Shown here piece after piece: positions 1 to 8,244 of a DNA stretch of 64,000 nucleotides. The translations under genes were made by a program, and so were the position numbers. The DNA is from Bradyrhizobium sp. Rc3b (GTDB taxonomy: Bacteria > Pseudomonadota > Alphaproteobacteria > Rhizobiales > Xanthobacteraceae). Numbering within the stretch: position 1 is the first letter of the stretch; each line of letters begins with the position of its first letter. Under the pieces are notes generated by a model. It saw only the letters and a list, made by a program, of their open reading frames with translations. It had not been told where the DNA came from and made no database searches. Where the stretch lies: contig NZ_FOUS01000005.1 of the NCBI RefSeq assembly GCF_900114915.1, positions 252,723 to 316,722 on the forward strand, written 5' to 3'.

Positions 1-773
1 AGGTCACCTTCTCGCGGGGCCTGCGCTACGGCGAGAGCGAGGCCAACGTGCTCGACGTCGCCGCCAGCACGACCAAGGCGGATACGCCGCGGCCGGTGCT
101 GCTGTTCGTGACCGGCGACAGTTTCACCGGTGACCGCGCCGCCCCCGAGCTGTCGCGCCAGATCCAGGACCAGGCCATGTGCTTTGCCGCCCGCAATGAC
201 ATGATCGGGGTGCGCGTCAATTATCGCCTGGCCCCCGCAGCGACCTGGCCGATGGGAGCGACCGACGTGGCGGCGGCGCTGTCCTGGGTTCACGGCAATA
301 TCGACCTGTTCAACGGCGACGCCCGCGAGATCGTCGCGGTCGGCTACGGCGCCGGCGCGTTCCATGTCGCAACCCTGCTGGCGCATCCCGACCTCCAGGC
401 CGACCGTGCCGATGTCGCGGCCGTCGTGCTGGTATCCGGCATCTACCGTGCCGGCAAGGACGCCAGCGACAGCGAGAAGGCCTATCTCGGCGGCGACGCC
501 AGCCAGTACAACGCGCGCTCGGTATTCCCCGGCATCCTCAATGTCGATGTGCCGATCGTGCTGGCCTGGGCCGCGGACGATTCCCCTGGCCTCGTGACGC
601 AGGGCGAGACCCTGAAGAAGACGCTCTGCGGCGCCGGCCATTGTCCGCGCAGCGCGCTGCTGCGCAGCCGCGACGGCATCGCCTCCGCCTTCGGATTGGA
701 TGGCTCCGGCGACAGCCTCGCCGAGCCGACCCTGCTGCTGGTGCATCAGCTCGAGGCGCGCGGGCTGCCGTAG
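1..773 (+). CDS. alpha/beta hydrolase, esterase-like, 5' end missing, nucleophile serine replaced
   Basis: The reading frame is open from the first base, so the gene starts upstream of the window. The visible ~257 residues have the alpha/beta-hydrolase layout of carboxylesterase-type proteins: a strand followed by an oxyanion-type turn (VTGDSF where HGG is usual), then the nucleophile-elbow region. The elbow reads GYGAGA instead of GxSxG, so the catalytic serine appears to be glycine. A possible acid (WAADDS) and His (GAGHC) remain near the C-terminus. It may be a catalytically dead homologue or have a non-hydrolytic role. The family assignment is inferred from fold-pattern motifs only. Confidence 0.65.
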   Translation, partial: VTFSRGLRYGESEANVLDVAASTTKADTPRPVLLFVTGDSFTGDRAAPELSRQIQDQAMCFAARNDMIGVRVNYRLAPAATWPMGATDVAAALSWVHGNIDLFNGDAREIVAVGYGAGAFHVATLLAHPDLQADRADVAAVVLVSGIYRAGKDASDSEKAYLGGDASQYNARSVFPGILNVDVPIVLAWAADDSPGLVTQGETLKKTLCGAGHCPRSALLRSRDGIASAFGLDGSGDSLAEPTLLLVHQLEARGLP

Positions 774-925
774 CGGCGTGTCAGTACGCCTGCCATTTCG
801 TACGGGCCTGCGCTGTATTGAAGCGGGCTGCCAAGCCACACGATTGCCAAACGCCTGATCTAGATCAACTCGCCTTGGTGCGGACTGAGCCGACCTCGTT
901 GGGGGCCAACGACAAGGTGTCGAGC

Positions 926-2149
926 ATGCGCGTCACCGGCAGACTGCTGTTCGTTTTGATCGCCGCACTCGCGTCGCTTGGCGCGATGTCCGAGCAACGC
1001 GCGGACCAACCCACAAGCGACAAGGAAATCCGCGTCGGCAATGTCATGCCGTATTCGGGAGCGCTCTCTGAATTCGGCGCGATCGGTCAGGCGGAGGCCG
1101 CCTATTTCGACATGGTCAACGCGCGCGGCGGCATCAATGGCCGCAAGATCCGCTTCATCACGCGCGACGACAATTCCGATCCGTCGACCGCGCTGGAGCT
1201 GACGCGCAATCTGGTCGAGAAGGACGACGTGCACCTGATGTTCGGGTCGTTCGGCACGCCCGGCAATCTCGCCACGCGCTGGTATCTGAACGAGAAGAAG
1301 GTGCCGCAGCTTTTCGTCGCCTCCGGCGACGAGGAGCTGAGCCAGGCCAGGGCTTTCCCCTGGACCATGGGCTGGCAGCCGTCGATCCGGTCGGAGGGGC
1401 GCATCTACGCCAACTACATTCAGGCCTATTATCCCAGGAAGAAGATCGTCGTGCTCTGGCAGAACGACCAGTTCGGACGCATGCTCTACAAGGGAATCCA
1501 GGACGGACTTGGCGATCTAAACCGCCATGTCCTCGTCGACATCGCCTTTGACATCGGTGACGAGCACCTCGACGGGCACGTCTCGATCCTCAAGCGCGCC
1601 GGCGCCGATATCTTCGTCTTTCTAGGCGTACCGTCGACGGCATCCAAGGTGATCAGGCTCGCGGCTTCGCTCAACTGGCGTCCGGTCTTCATCGTCAACG
1701 ATACTTCCGCCTCGATCGCCAATGCGATGGCGCCCGCAGGCCTGGAGAATTCGGCCGGCGTGATCTCGGCGGCCTTCCTGAAGGACCCCAGCGACCCCGC
1801 CTGGAAAGACGATCCTGCCATGAAGGAATGGTTCGCCTTCATGGACAAATACCATCAAGTCGAAAGCACCAACAACAGCGCCGCGGTCTTCGGCTACGCC
1901 GCGGCCGAGGCGTTGACGCAGGTGCTGAAGCAATGCGGCGACGACCTGTCACGCGAGAACATCATGCGTCAGGCGGCTTCGCTGAGGGGTTACAACCCTT
2001 CCGTCGCGCTGCCCAACATCAGGATGAATACCTCGCCGAACAACTATCTGCCGATCAAGCAGATGCGGCTGGTGCAGTTCGACGGGCGGTCGTGGCAGCC
2101 TTTTGGTGAGGTGATCGAGACGGCGTTCACGGAGGGGGCGGCGAGGTGA
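926..2149 (+). CDS. ABC transporter substrate-binding protein, branched-chain amino acid (LivK) type
   Basis: A 407-residue periplasmic binding protein. The ATG at 926 opens a typical signal peptide (basic MRVTGR, then a hydrophobic stretch to about residue 20), so longer upstream reading in the same frame is not needed. The mature part begins with IRVGNVMPYSG, followed by AYFDMVNARGGINGRKI, the hallmark opening of type I periplasmic binding proteins for branched-chain amino acids, amides or aromatic acids. No permease or ATPase genes are adjacent, so it is an orphan binding protein, as is common in Bradyrhizobium. The ligand cannot be read from the sequence. Confidence 0.88.
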   Translation: MRVTGRLLFVLIAALASLGAMSEQRADQPTSDKEIRVGNVMPYSGALSEFGAIGQAEAAYFDMVNARGGINGRKIRFITRDDNSDPSTALELTRNLVEKDDVHLMFGSFGTPGNLATRWYLNEKKVPQLFVASGDEELSQARAFPWTMGWQPSIRSEGRIYANYIQAYYPRKKIVVLWQNDQFGRMLYKGIQDGLGDLNRHVLVDIAFDIGDEHLDGHVSILKRAGADIFVFLGVPSTASKVIRLAASLNWRPVFIVNDTSASIANAMAPAGLENSAGVISAAFLKDPSDPAWKDDPAMKEWFAFMDKYHQVESTNNSAAVFGYAAAEALTQVLKQCGDDLSRENIMRQAASLRGYNPSVALPNIRMNTSPNNYLPIKQMRLVQFDGRSWQPFGEVIETAFTEGAAR

Positions 2150-2205
2150 GGCCCACGTAGACCTTTTGGTGGGCCTCCTTCCTCTCTCGTTGCGGGAAGC
2201 GCACG

Positions 2206-2228
2206 CTTACCCTCCCCTGGAGGGTAAG
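2206..2228. repeat. short perfect hairpin, collapsed copy of the 35.2-kb palindromic element
   Basis: A 10-bp inverted repeat (CTTACCCTCC) with a 3-nt loop. Its two arms match the outer ends of the 187-bp element at 35177-35363, as if that element had lost its interior. It lies in the 400-bp gap between the binding protein and the LysE gene. Confidence 0.7.
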
Positions 2229-2267
2229 AGAGCATGCCCCACGGAAGCTCTCTCAGAACAGCAGCCC

Positions 2268-2484
2268 TCACGCGGGCTTGAGCGAAGCCAGTGCGTTTTC
2301 CAGCAGCGCGCGCCGCATCGCCGGATTTCACCACCGCGGGATCGAGATAGAGCTCCAGGCCCGGCGCGCGCTCGGTGATGACACCGCTTCGCTCGGCCGC
2401 CGCATCGCTCAGCGCGTCGACCGAATAGGGAATCACCTCGCGGCTGATGGAGACAGCTCTGAGAACCAGGAGCCTATGCCGCAT
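2268..2484 (-). pseudogene. possible frameshifted gene remnant, unrecognised
   Basis: On the minus strand, two overlapping frames each look protein-like on one side of about position 2325: an upstream part with a balanced composition (for example VIPYSVDALSDAAAE) and, one base out of frame, a C-terminal part ending RALLENALASLKPA before a stop at 2268. Joined by a one-base shift they read as one continuous C-terminal domain fragment. The family was not recognised. This could also be chance reading in GC-rich DNA. Nothing else was seen in 2150-2551 apart from the hairpin at 2206. Confidence 0.25.
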
Positions 2485-2551
2485 CGAGGGCTTGCATTGA
2501 GAGACCGGGTCTGGCTGGTTCTAGCTCCTGACAATCAGACCGGAACTCACC

Positions 2552-3178
2552 ATGATCCAGTTCGACACGTTGCTGACCTATATCGCGGTGGTTCTCGGCC
2601 TCTTTCTCATTCCGGGTCCCGCGGTGCTCTTGGTGCTCGGGCGCGCGTCTGTGGGCGGGCATCGCGTCGGAATTGCCACCGGTCTTGGCATCGCTACTGG
2701 AGACCTGCTTCACACCGCGATGGCTACGCTCGGATTGTCGGCGGTGCTGATGACCTCGGCCCTCGCCTTCAGCCTGGTGAAGTACGCCGGCGCTGCCTAC
2801 CTCATATATCTCGGCATCCGCGCGCTTATGGAAAGAGGCGAGGATATCAAGTTGGCGCAGTCGCGTTTGGTCGACGCGTCGCTCGCCTTCCGGCAGGCGG
2901 TGCTGGCCGAACTGCTCAACCCGAAGACGGCGCTCTTCTTCCTGGCCTTTCTCCCACAGTTCGTACATTCCGAGAAGGGCTCCGTCGTTGCCCAGCTTGC
3001 AATTCTTGGCCTCATCTTCGTCATCATGAGCGCGATCTACACCGCGTTGATCGCTCTTGTTGCCGGGCAAGTCGCTGGCTGGCTCACCCGTCATCGCAGC
3101 ATCGGCCGCTGGCAGGGCCGCGTCATCGGGGCGATCTACCTGGGTCTTGGCGTTCGCATGGCCTTGCAGCAAAAGTAG
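2552..3178 (+). CDS. LysE family amino-acid exporter
   Basis: A 208-residue inner-membrane protein with about six hydrophobic segments. The N-terminal segment carries the LysE/RhtB signature LFLIPGPAVLLVLGR, followed by GIATGLGIATGD, and the middle has LAELLNPKTALFFLAFLPQF, which is near-diagnostic of the family. These proteins export amino acids or derivatives such as lysine, homoserine lactone or threonine; the substrate is not determinable here. Length fits the family (about 205-210). The gene is followed after 32 bp by an enolase-superfamily gene on the same strand, possibly co-transcribed. A paralogue lies at 14623-15255. Confidence 0.92.
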   Translation: MIQFDTLLTYIAVVLGLFLIPGPAVLLVLGRASVGGHRVGIATGLGIATGDLLHTAMATLGLSAVLMTSALAFSLVKYAGAAYLIYLGIRALMERGEDIKLAQSRLVDASLAFRQAVLAELLNPKTALFFLAFLPQFVHSEKGSVVAQLAILGLIFVIMSAIYTALIALVAGQVAGWLTRHRSIGRWQGRVIGAIYLGLGVRMALQQK

Positions 3179-3210
3179 CCTGATCGTTCCGCCCCCGCCT
3201 GGAGAGACTC

Positions 3211-4302
3211 ATGACCGAGACCATTCGCATCAAGCGCTTCCATGCGCGGCCCGTGATCGTGCCGATGAACCTGCCGCTGCAGACCTCGACCGGCGCTGTC
3301 GCCAAAGCCCCGCTGGTGCTGATCGACTGCGAGACCGACCAGGGCGCCCGCGGGCACGCCTATCTGTTCTCGATCACACCGTCGGCATTGAAGCCGCTGA
3401 CGGCGATGGTCACGGAAATGTCAGACCTGCTTGCCGGCGACGAGCTGCTGCCGTTCGAGATCGAGCGCAAGCTGACCCAGCGCTTCACCCTGCTTGGCCT
3501 CGCCGGCCTGCAGCGGCTGGCGCAATCCGGCATCGACATGGCGGCGTGGGATGCGCTTGCCCGCAGCAGAGGCCTGCCGCTGGCACGGCTGCTCGGCGGC
3601 GCGCCGAAGCCGGTCAGGGCGTACAATTCGAAGGGGCTCGGCATCATGCCGGCGGGCGCCGCGGTCGAGGAGGCGCACAAGCTGCTGGCCGAGGGGTTTC
3701 AGGCCGCCAAGATCCGCGTCGGCCGGCCTGATGCGCGGGAGGATCTCGCCGTCGTCCGCGCGGTGAGAAAGGCCGTCGGCGACGAGGTGACGCTGATGTG
3801 CGACTACAACCAGGCACTGACGGTGACCGACGCCATCCAACGCGGCGAGATGCTCGACGACGAGGGCTTGAGCTGGATCGAGGAGCCGATCCGCCACGAC
3901 GATTATGCCGGCTGCGCCCGCATCGCCGACGCACTGCATACGCCGGTCCAGATCGGCGAGAATTTTGACAGCGCCTTCTCGATGCAGGCGGCGCTTTCCG
4001 CGGAAGCCTGCGATTACGTGATGCCCGACGTGCAACGGATCGGCGGCGTGACCGGATGGCTGCGCGCCGCGTCGCTCGCGCATGCCGCCGGCATCGAGAT
4101 GTCCTCGCATCTGTTCTCCGAAGTGAGCGCGCATCTGCTCTGCGTGACGCCGACGGCGCACTGGCTGGAATATGTCGACTGGGCCGACGCTGTGCTGTCG
4201 ACGCGGCTCGATATCAAGGACGGCTTTGCGCTGCCGAGCGAGGAGCCCGGCAACGGGATCGCGTGGGACGAGGCGGCGATTGCCAAATATCTCGTCAGAT
4301 AA
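3211..4302 (+). CDS. mandelate racemase/muconate lactonizing-type enolase superfamily enzyme
   Basis: A 363-residue two-domain enzyme (alpha+beta cap, then TIM barrel). The metal ligands of the mandelate racemase subgroup are visible: Asp198 (CDYN), Glu224 (IEEP) and Glu250 (GENF), as are the His300-Asp273 dyad (SSHLF, PDVQRIGG) and Glu320 (WLEY). Each lies three residues after the mandelate racemase numbering. The Lys-x-Lys element is altered: AAKIRVG has Lys167 but Arg169 in place of the second Lys (racemase Lys166), the usual S-face base. The enzyme probably enolises a 2-hydroxy acid or sugar acid; dehydration or one-sided chemistry is more likely than true racemisation. The substrate is unknown. 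Confidence 0.85.
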   Translation: MTETIRIKRFHARPVIVPMNLPLQTSTGAVAKAPLVLIDCETDQGARGHAYLFSITPSALKPLTAMVTEMSDLLAGDELLPFEIERKLTQRFTLLGLAGLQRLAQSGIDMAAWDALARSRGLPLARLLGGAPKPVRAYNSKGLGIMPAGAAVEEAHKLLAEGFQAAKIRVGRPDAREDLAVVRAVRKAVGDEVTLMCDYNQALTVTDAIQRGEMLDDEGLSWIEEPIRHDDYAGCARIADALHTPVQIGENFDSAFSMQAALSAEACDYVMPDVQRIGGVTGWLRAASLAHAAGIEMSSHLFSEVSAHLLCVTPTAHWLEYVDWADAVLSTRLDIKDGFALPSEEPGNGIAWDEAAIAKYLVR

Positions 4303-4311
4303 CGCTGCCCG

Positions 4312-4734
4312 CTATGACCGAACAGCGGCAATCATGTTCAGCTCGACCGGCGCCCCTCGCGGCAACTCGGCGACGCCGACGGACGTCCGCGTATGACGAC
4401 CGCGCTCGCCGAGGCGTTCGATCAGCCGGTCGGAGGCACCGTTCATGACTTGCGACTGCTGGGTAAATCCAGGCGCTGAAGCGACGTATCCAACGAGCTG
4501 CAGGACCTGGACGATCCGGTCCTCTCCGCCTGTGGCGTGATTGATGGCGGAGATGCAGAGATCAGCGCAAAGGGCAGCAGCTTCCTGTGCGGCCGCGATA
4601 TCGACGCCTGCTCCGACCTTGCCCACATACAGCAGGTCTTCGCCGCGACGCGGCAGCTGGCCACTGACATAGGCGAGCCCGCCATGGATGATCACCGGCA
4701 AGTAGTTGCCGCCGGGCTTATTCACGCTGCTCAT
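4312..4734 (-). CDS. RidA family protein (YjgF/YER057c/UK114)
   Basis: A 140-residue protein beginning MSSVNKPGGNYLP, with GGLAYVSGQLP, a long helix (AAQEAAALCADLCISAINHATGG cut across its middle) and the C-terminal RTSVGVAELPRGAPVELNMIA motif. It contains the Arg of the RidA ligand pocket (RTSVGVAELP). RidA enzymes hydrolyse reactive enamine/imine intermediates released by PLP enzymes. The ATG at 4734 was chosen because upstream in-frame sequence is not RidA-like, although relatives often have about ten more N-terminal residues. Converges with the enolase-family gene (10-bp gap). A second RidA is at 46613. Confidence 0.85.
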   Translation of the reverse strand: MSSVNKPGGNYLPVIIHGGLAYVSGQLPRRGEDLLYVGKVGAGVDIAAAQEAAALCADLCISAINHATGGEDRIVQVLQLVGYVASAPGFTQQSQVMNGASDRLIERLGERGRHTRTSVGVAELPRGAPVELNMIAAVRS

Positions 4735-4940
4735 CTCAATAGCCTGCCTTCTCTTCACATCCGGCGGAGCGACGCATTTCGTCGCACGCGATAGCTCGAT
4801 CGCACCAGCTCGCCGTGGCGGATGACCGGACAATGACAGGCCGCGAATCATGGATCAAGCCTGCGAAGCTGATCAGGCCTGGCGTGAAGACCTGACCTTC
4901 GTGCATTGCACGGAGGCGGCGCGCGCGATAACGATCCGTC

Positions 4941-5408
4941 ATGACCATTTGGCGCCCTCATCCCCACATCCGCGTCGTCGCGATCGGCCTGCACTGGCGG
5001 GACGGGCGCCTGCTGGCGGCCGAAATTCGCGACGATGCCGGGCGGATCAAGGGCGTACGCCCGCTCGGCGGCGAGATCGAGTTCGGCGAGAGCTGGCGCG
5101 CTGCGCTGATGCGCGAGCTCAACGAGGAGCTCGGCATCGACGTCACCATCACAAGCGAGCCGTTGGTGCTGGAGAACATTTTTGTGCACGAGGGATCGAC
5201 CGGGCACGAGGTGATGTTCATCTGCGAGGTGGAGTTTCCTGACGGCGCCTTCGCCGGTGAGGACCGCATCGACTTCCTCGAGGACAATGGAGAGCCGATC
5301 GTCGCGCGCTGGTTCAACCTTGCCGATCTCGATGTGGACGACGGACCGAGCCTTTATCCGACCGGGTTGAAGGATGTGCTGCTGGGAGCAAAAGACGGCG
5401 GGACGTGA
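4941..5408 (+). CDS. Nudix hydrolase
   Basis: A 155-residue protein with a full Nudix box (GEIEFGE, seven residues, then RELNEELGI), matching Gx5Ex7REUxEExGU with hydrophobic UxE substitution. The box gives the Mg-binding glutamates that hydrolyse nucleoside diphosphates linked to another group. The start ATG at 4941 precedes MTIWRPHPHIRVVAIGL, a typical first strand. Substrate not predictable; ADP-ribose, NADH, dinucleoside polyphosphate and oxidised nucleotides are all possible. Converges with the following gene, 14 bp between stops. Confidence 0.9.
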   Translation: MTIWRPHPHIRVVAIGLHWRDGRLLAAEIRDDAGRIKGVRPLGGEIEFGESWRAALMRELNEELGIDVTITSEPLVLENIFVHEGSTGHEVMFICEVEFPDGAFAGEDRIDFLEDNGEPIVARWFNLADLDVDDGPSLYPTGLKDVLLGAKDGGT

Positions 5409-5422
5409 GAGGAGGCGCTCCC

Positions 5423-5908
5423 TCACCGGCCCTCGCCGCCATCGCGCCGATAGCGGAAGTCGCAATGGGACGCGCCTTGCATGATCGTCTGCGTCCGCGT
5501 GAGCTTGATGTCGGGACCAAAGCCTTCCGCGGTCGCAAAATCGGCCGTGCAGATCAGGAGGAAGCCGAGCTCCGGTTCGCCGAGCGCTTTATAGAATTCG
5601 GCATAGGCGCAGCGCTTGACGTCGAAGGCAAAGGCATCATGCGACTGCTCGATGACGTCATAGGCGAGCGCGTCATCGCGGGAGTAGGTCTTGAAGGCAG
5701 ACGATACAGCCTTGCCAAGATCGGCTTCGCTCTCGCCCCCGTTCTTGGCCTTCCAGAATTCCTCGCCGAAGCCGCGATAGAGATCGCCGAGCGCCTTGCG
5801 CACCAGCGCGTTGGCGCGCGCCTCGCCGAGCTCGGCCTGGAGCGCCTTGACCAGCGGCACCAGCACCTGGGCCTGGATTTTTGCTTGCTCGATGACGGAT
5901 ATGCTCAT
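5423..5908 (-). CDS. L-2-amino-thiazoline-4-carboxylic acid hydrolase-like protein
   Basis: A 161-residue soluble protein. The C-terminal motif RTQTIMQGASHCDFRY and the preceding FDVKRCAYAEFYKALGEPELGFLLICTAD (seen as short conserved blocks RCAYAEFY and GFLLICTADF) match the ATC-hydrolase family. The name-giving enzyme opens the ring of 2-amino-thiazoline-4-carboxylate on the way to cysteine, but most family members are uncharacterised. The conserved Cys in SHCDFRY is a candidate active-site residue. ATG at 5908 (MSISVIEQAK) was preferred over upstream in-frame Met codons because homology-like sequence starts there. Confidence 0.75.
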   Translation of the reverse strand: MSISVIEQAKIQAQVLVPLVKALQAELGEARANALVRKALGDLYRGFGEEFWKAKNGGESEADLGKAVSSAFKTYSRDDALAYDVIEQSHDAFAFDVKRCAYAEFYKALGEPELGFLLICTADFATAEGFGPDIKLTRTQTIMQGASHCDFRYRRDGGEGR

Positions 5909-5981
5909 GGGCGGGCTCGCGTCGGAAGGCCACATCGCAGCCAGGATGGAGCGCAAGCATAATCTCCGCGGCGAGGATTGG

Positions 5982-6518
5982 CTAACTCTCGGCTGGGTAG
6001 GCTAGGCGGCCGTCAGCCACGCCCCGCGCCGCCGGGTTCATTTCGGCCGGTTTGACCTGCCCGGGACCGAGAATGTGGAACACCGTCTCGCCGGCGGCGA
6101 GCAGGTAGTCGGTGATGATCCTACGGTGACATCGCCACCACAATGTCTCCGCGCACATGATGGCGCAGCGCTCCATCTGCCCGACGGCGCGCAGATGTGC
6201 GAGCCCTTCGTGAAAGGCCGCGCCCATCGCGTGGTCGGCGTAATTGTGAAAGCTGCCGTTCTGCCAGAAGGCATTGGTCTCACGCGGCACCTCGCGCTTG
6301 CGGCTGCGCAGGCCGCCGAGCGAGGCAATGTGCTCGTAGCCGATCGAAGCAGCCGCGAGCGATTGCGGCAGGGTCTCGCGATTGTACTGCGGGTTGGTAC
6401 GGGAGCGGGGCACGGTCCGAACGTCAACCACGAAGGTGACCGCGCTGTGATGCAACAATTCGAGGAATTCCTCGATCGAACGTGTGGCGTGGCCGATGGT
6501 GAAGAACGGATGAGCCAT
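5982..6518 (-). CDS. DUF488 domain-containing protein
   Basis: A 178-residue protein. It starts MAHPFFTIGHATRSIEEFLELL and has VVDVRTVPRSR, NPQYNRETLP and CAIMCAETLWWRCHRRIITDYL, the order of conserved blocks in DUF488. The CAE...CHR element, with two Cys and a His, is the family's likely active or metal site; the biochemical role is unknown. ATG at 6518 was chosen over longer in-frame reading through the upstream gene. It lies 32 bp downstream of the DUF2945 gene on the same strand, so they are probably one transcript. Confidence 0.88.
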   Translation of the reverse strand: MAHPFFTIGHATRSIEEFLELLHHSAVTFVVDVRTVPRSRTNPQYNRETLPQSLAAASIGYEHIASLGGLRSRKREVPRETNAFWQNGSFHNYADHAMGAAFHEGLAHLRAVGQMERCAIMCAETLWWRCHRRIITDYLLAAGETVFHILGPGQVKPAEMNPAARGVADGRLAYPAES

Positions 6519-6550
6519 GGTGAGACCTCGACCGCTCGGCTCGCCGGCCG

Positions 6551-6778
6551 TCAGCTTTTCAACGACCGCAACGCCCGGCCCTTGTGCAGGGCGACGTGAT
6601 CGGTCTTGTCGCTCCTGATCTCGTACTGCGGATCGTCGGGCGTGGCGTGATGGACGTAGCCCTTGTAATCGACGTCGGCGGTGTGCACGCGCTGGATATG
6701 GACGCGCACCCGGCCGGCCTCGGAATTCCAGCTGACGTGGTCGCCGACGGCAAACCTTTTTCCGCGGGTCTTGGACAT
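6551..6778 (-). CDS. DUF2945 small Tudor-like protein
   Basis: A 75-residue basic protein: MSKTRGKRFAVGDHVSWNSEAG, VRVHIQRVHT, then PQYEIRSDKTDHVALHKGRALR. These blocks match the DUF2945 (hypervirulence-associated, Tudor-like) family: small beta-barrel proteins with conserved VxWxSEAG and YxIxSxKTxxxAxHK patterns. Function unknown. Probably first gene of a two-gene operon with the DUF488 gene. Length matches the family. Confidence 0.85.
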   Translation of the reverse strand: MSKTRGKRFAVGDHVSWNSEAGRVRVHIQRVHTADVDYKGYVHHATPDDPQYEIRSDKTDHVALHKGRALRSLKS

Positions 6779-6977
6779 GGCGGATCAATGCGCGGCAGCA
6801 CCGGCCTGTTCCAGGGGGCAGCCCCCGACCGCGCGGGGCAGGCTAAATCCCTGCGGCAATCCACCAAGGCGTGGGCAACGAAGACGTGATGCAGCGGCGA
6901 CCGCGGATCGCGCGATCCTGAAAGGTCGGCGAGGCGATCGATGATATTACGGCTATCATTCAAAACGAGAGGTAACC

Positions 6978-7502
6978 ATGCCCCCTTCCGAGATGTCTCG
7001 AGGCTCCATCAGGCCGCGGCCATCTGGGCGATGCCGTCGTGCTGCGGCAGCGACCGCAGCGCTGGTGCTCGCCGCAACGTTCTGGTCAGCAGGAGGGGCG
7101 CAAGCTGCCGCAAATGACGCCGAGGCACGAGCCATCTTCGAGAAATTCATCGCCGCGCAGAATGCGCATGATGCGGACGATGTGAAGGTGATGCTCTGGA
7201 ATTCGCCCGGCACGCTGTTGTTTGCGAGAGGCATCGAGACGCGAGGCCGCGATGCGGTCGCCACCCGCTTCAAGGCCTATTACGAGGGCACCTGGCACCT
7301 CGAACCCGACATGTCGAAATTCCACGTTGCGGTGATCTCGAACGAGGTGATGCAGATTCTCGTTCCAATCGTTTTCACACGCGGCCTTCCGAGCAAGCCG
7401 TCGCAACAAAATACGTTTCTGATCAGCCAGACCTACGTTCAGGATGCGACCGGCTGGCACGTCGCCTCCATCCTGCCGGTGGCGAACACGGAACTGAAGT
7501 GA
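6978..7502 (+). CDS. secreted SnoaL/NTF2-like protein (DUF4440 type)
   Basis: A 174-residue protein with a long N-terminal export signal (Arg-rich start, hydrophobic TAALVLAATFW, cleavage likely after GGAQA). The mature part follows the NTF2-like pattern: helix EARAIFEKFIAAQNAHDADDVKVML, then strands around LLFARGIETRGRDAV and a C-terminal YVQDATGWHVASI. Such proteins bind small ligands or act as accessory enzymes; no catalytic residues can be assigned. Start ATG at 6978 has a purine-rich stretch (GAGAGG) just upstream. Confidence 0.75.
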   Translation: MPPSEMSRGSIRPRPSGRCRRAAAATAALVLAATFWSAGGAQAAANDAEARAIFEKFIAAQNAHDADDVKVMLWNSPGTLLFARGIETRGRDAVATRFKAYYEGTWHLEPDMSKFHVAVISNEVMQILVPIVFTRGLPSKPSQQNTFLISQTYVQDATGWHVASILPVANTELK

Positions 7503-7517
7503 TGGCCGGGATGGGCC

Positions 7518-7734
7518 TCTGCAGGGGCAACCCGGATTGCGCTTCGCTCCATCCGGGCTACGGGCTGTCCAGCGAAACCGAGCAAGACGCCCCAGTCCGT
7601 CTCCGCTCTTCGAGCTACGCCGGACACGCTTCGCATTGAGATCGTGGCTTGCCGAGCCGTAGCTCGCGGCGGCAGCCCGCCTGCGCCCTTCGGGCTTCGG
7701 CGCGGCATCCTTTTCTCGCTTCGCGAGCGAAGGA
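7518..7734. repeat. intergenic palindromic repeat mosaic
   Basis: The gap between the NTF2-like gene and tRNA-Val holds nested inverted repeats. CCCGGAT at 7531-7537 pairs with ATCCGGG at 7551-7557 (the same family as 39616-39698), followed by hairpins such as GCCCGCCTGCGCCCTTCGGGC and CTCGCTTCGCGAG. No coding potential was seen. Confidence 0.6.
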
Positions 7735-7809
7735 TGGTGGGCACGACAGGGATCGAACCTGTGACCCCTACCATGTCAAGGTAGTGCTCTCCCGCTGAGC
7801 TACGTGCCC
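7735..7809 (-). tRNA. tRNA-Val (anticodon GAC)
   Basis: A complete cloverleaf on the minus strand: acceptor GGGCACG/CGTGCCC, D-arm GCTC...GAGC, anticodon arm CTACC-TTGACAT-GGTAG with anticodon GAC (valine), T-arm ACAGG-TTCGATC-CCTGT, discriminator A and an encoded CCA (75 nt with CCA). It lies 75 bp downstream of cpdR on the same strand and could be co-transcribed with it. No integrase or duplicated 3' end was found nearby. Confidence 0.97.
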
Positions 7810-7884
7810 TAATAGTCCACTTACGTCGGGTGGGGTCCCTATAACGGACGAGGGGACCCTGCGCAAGGACGGAACGGGGCCGAT

Positions 7885-8244
7885 TTAGGCCGCCAGCATC
7901 TTGTTCACTTCGCTGACCAATTCGCGCAGATGCACGGGCTTGGACAGCACCTTGGCGTTCTTGGGGGCGTCCGAATCCGAGTTCAGGGCGACCGCGGCGA
8001 AGCCGGTGATGAACATGATCTTGATGTCGGGGTCGAGTTCCGAGGCCCGGCGGGCGAGCTCGATGCCGTCCATCTCCGGCATCACGATGTCGGTGAGCAG
8101 CATCTCGAACGGCTCTTCCCGCAACCGCTGATAGGCGGCCATGCCGTTGTCGTGGGACGAGACCTGAAAACCGGCGTTTTCCAGCGCCTTGACCAGGAAA
8201 CGGCGCATGTCGTTGTCGTCTTCGGCGAGCAGGATTTTTGGCAT
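7885..8244 (-). CDS. cpdR: response regulator CpdR
   Basis: A 119-residue stand-alone receiver domain. It carries the acidic pocket (AEDDNDMRRFL), the phospho-acceptor Asp52 (LLTDIVMPEMDG), the Thr (MFITGF) and the Lys (VLSKP). The sequence and length match rhizobial CpdR closely. In alphaproteobacteria, unphosphorylated CpdR directs the ClpXP protease to cell-cycle substrates such as CtrA, and phosphorylation comes through the CckA-ChpT relay. The neighbourhood with tRNA-Val and N-formylglutamate amidohydrolase is, from memory, conserved in Rhizobiales. Confidence 0.92.
   Translation of the reverse strand: MPKILLAEDDNDMRRFLVKALENAGFQVSSHDNGMAAYQRLREEPFEMLLTDIVMPEMDGIELARRASELDPDIKIMFITGFAAVALNSDSDAPKNAKVLSKPVHLRELVSEVNKMLAA

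Noticed and set aside
2278..3183. 301-codon plus-strand frame overlapping the LysE gene
   Set aside because: It reads mostly through the LysE gene in a different frame; the LysE frame has all family motifs.
7735..7809. tRNA-Val considered as an integration site
   Set aside because: No integrase, no repeated tRNA 3' end and no shift in base composition next to it.
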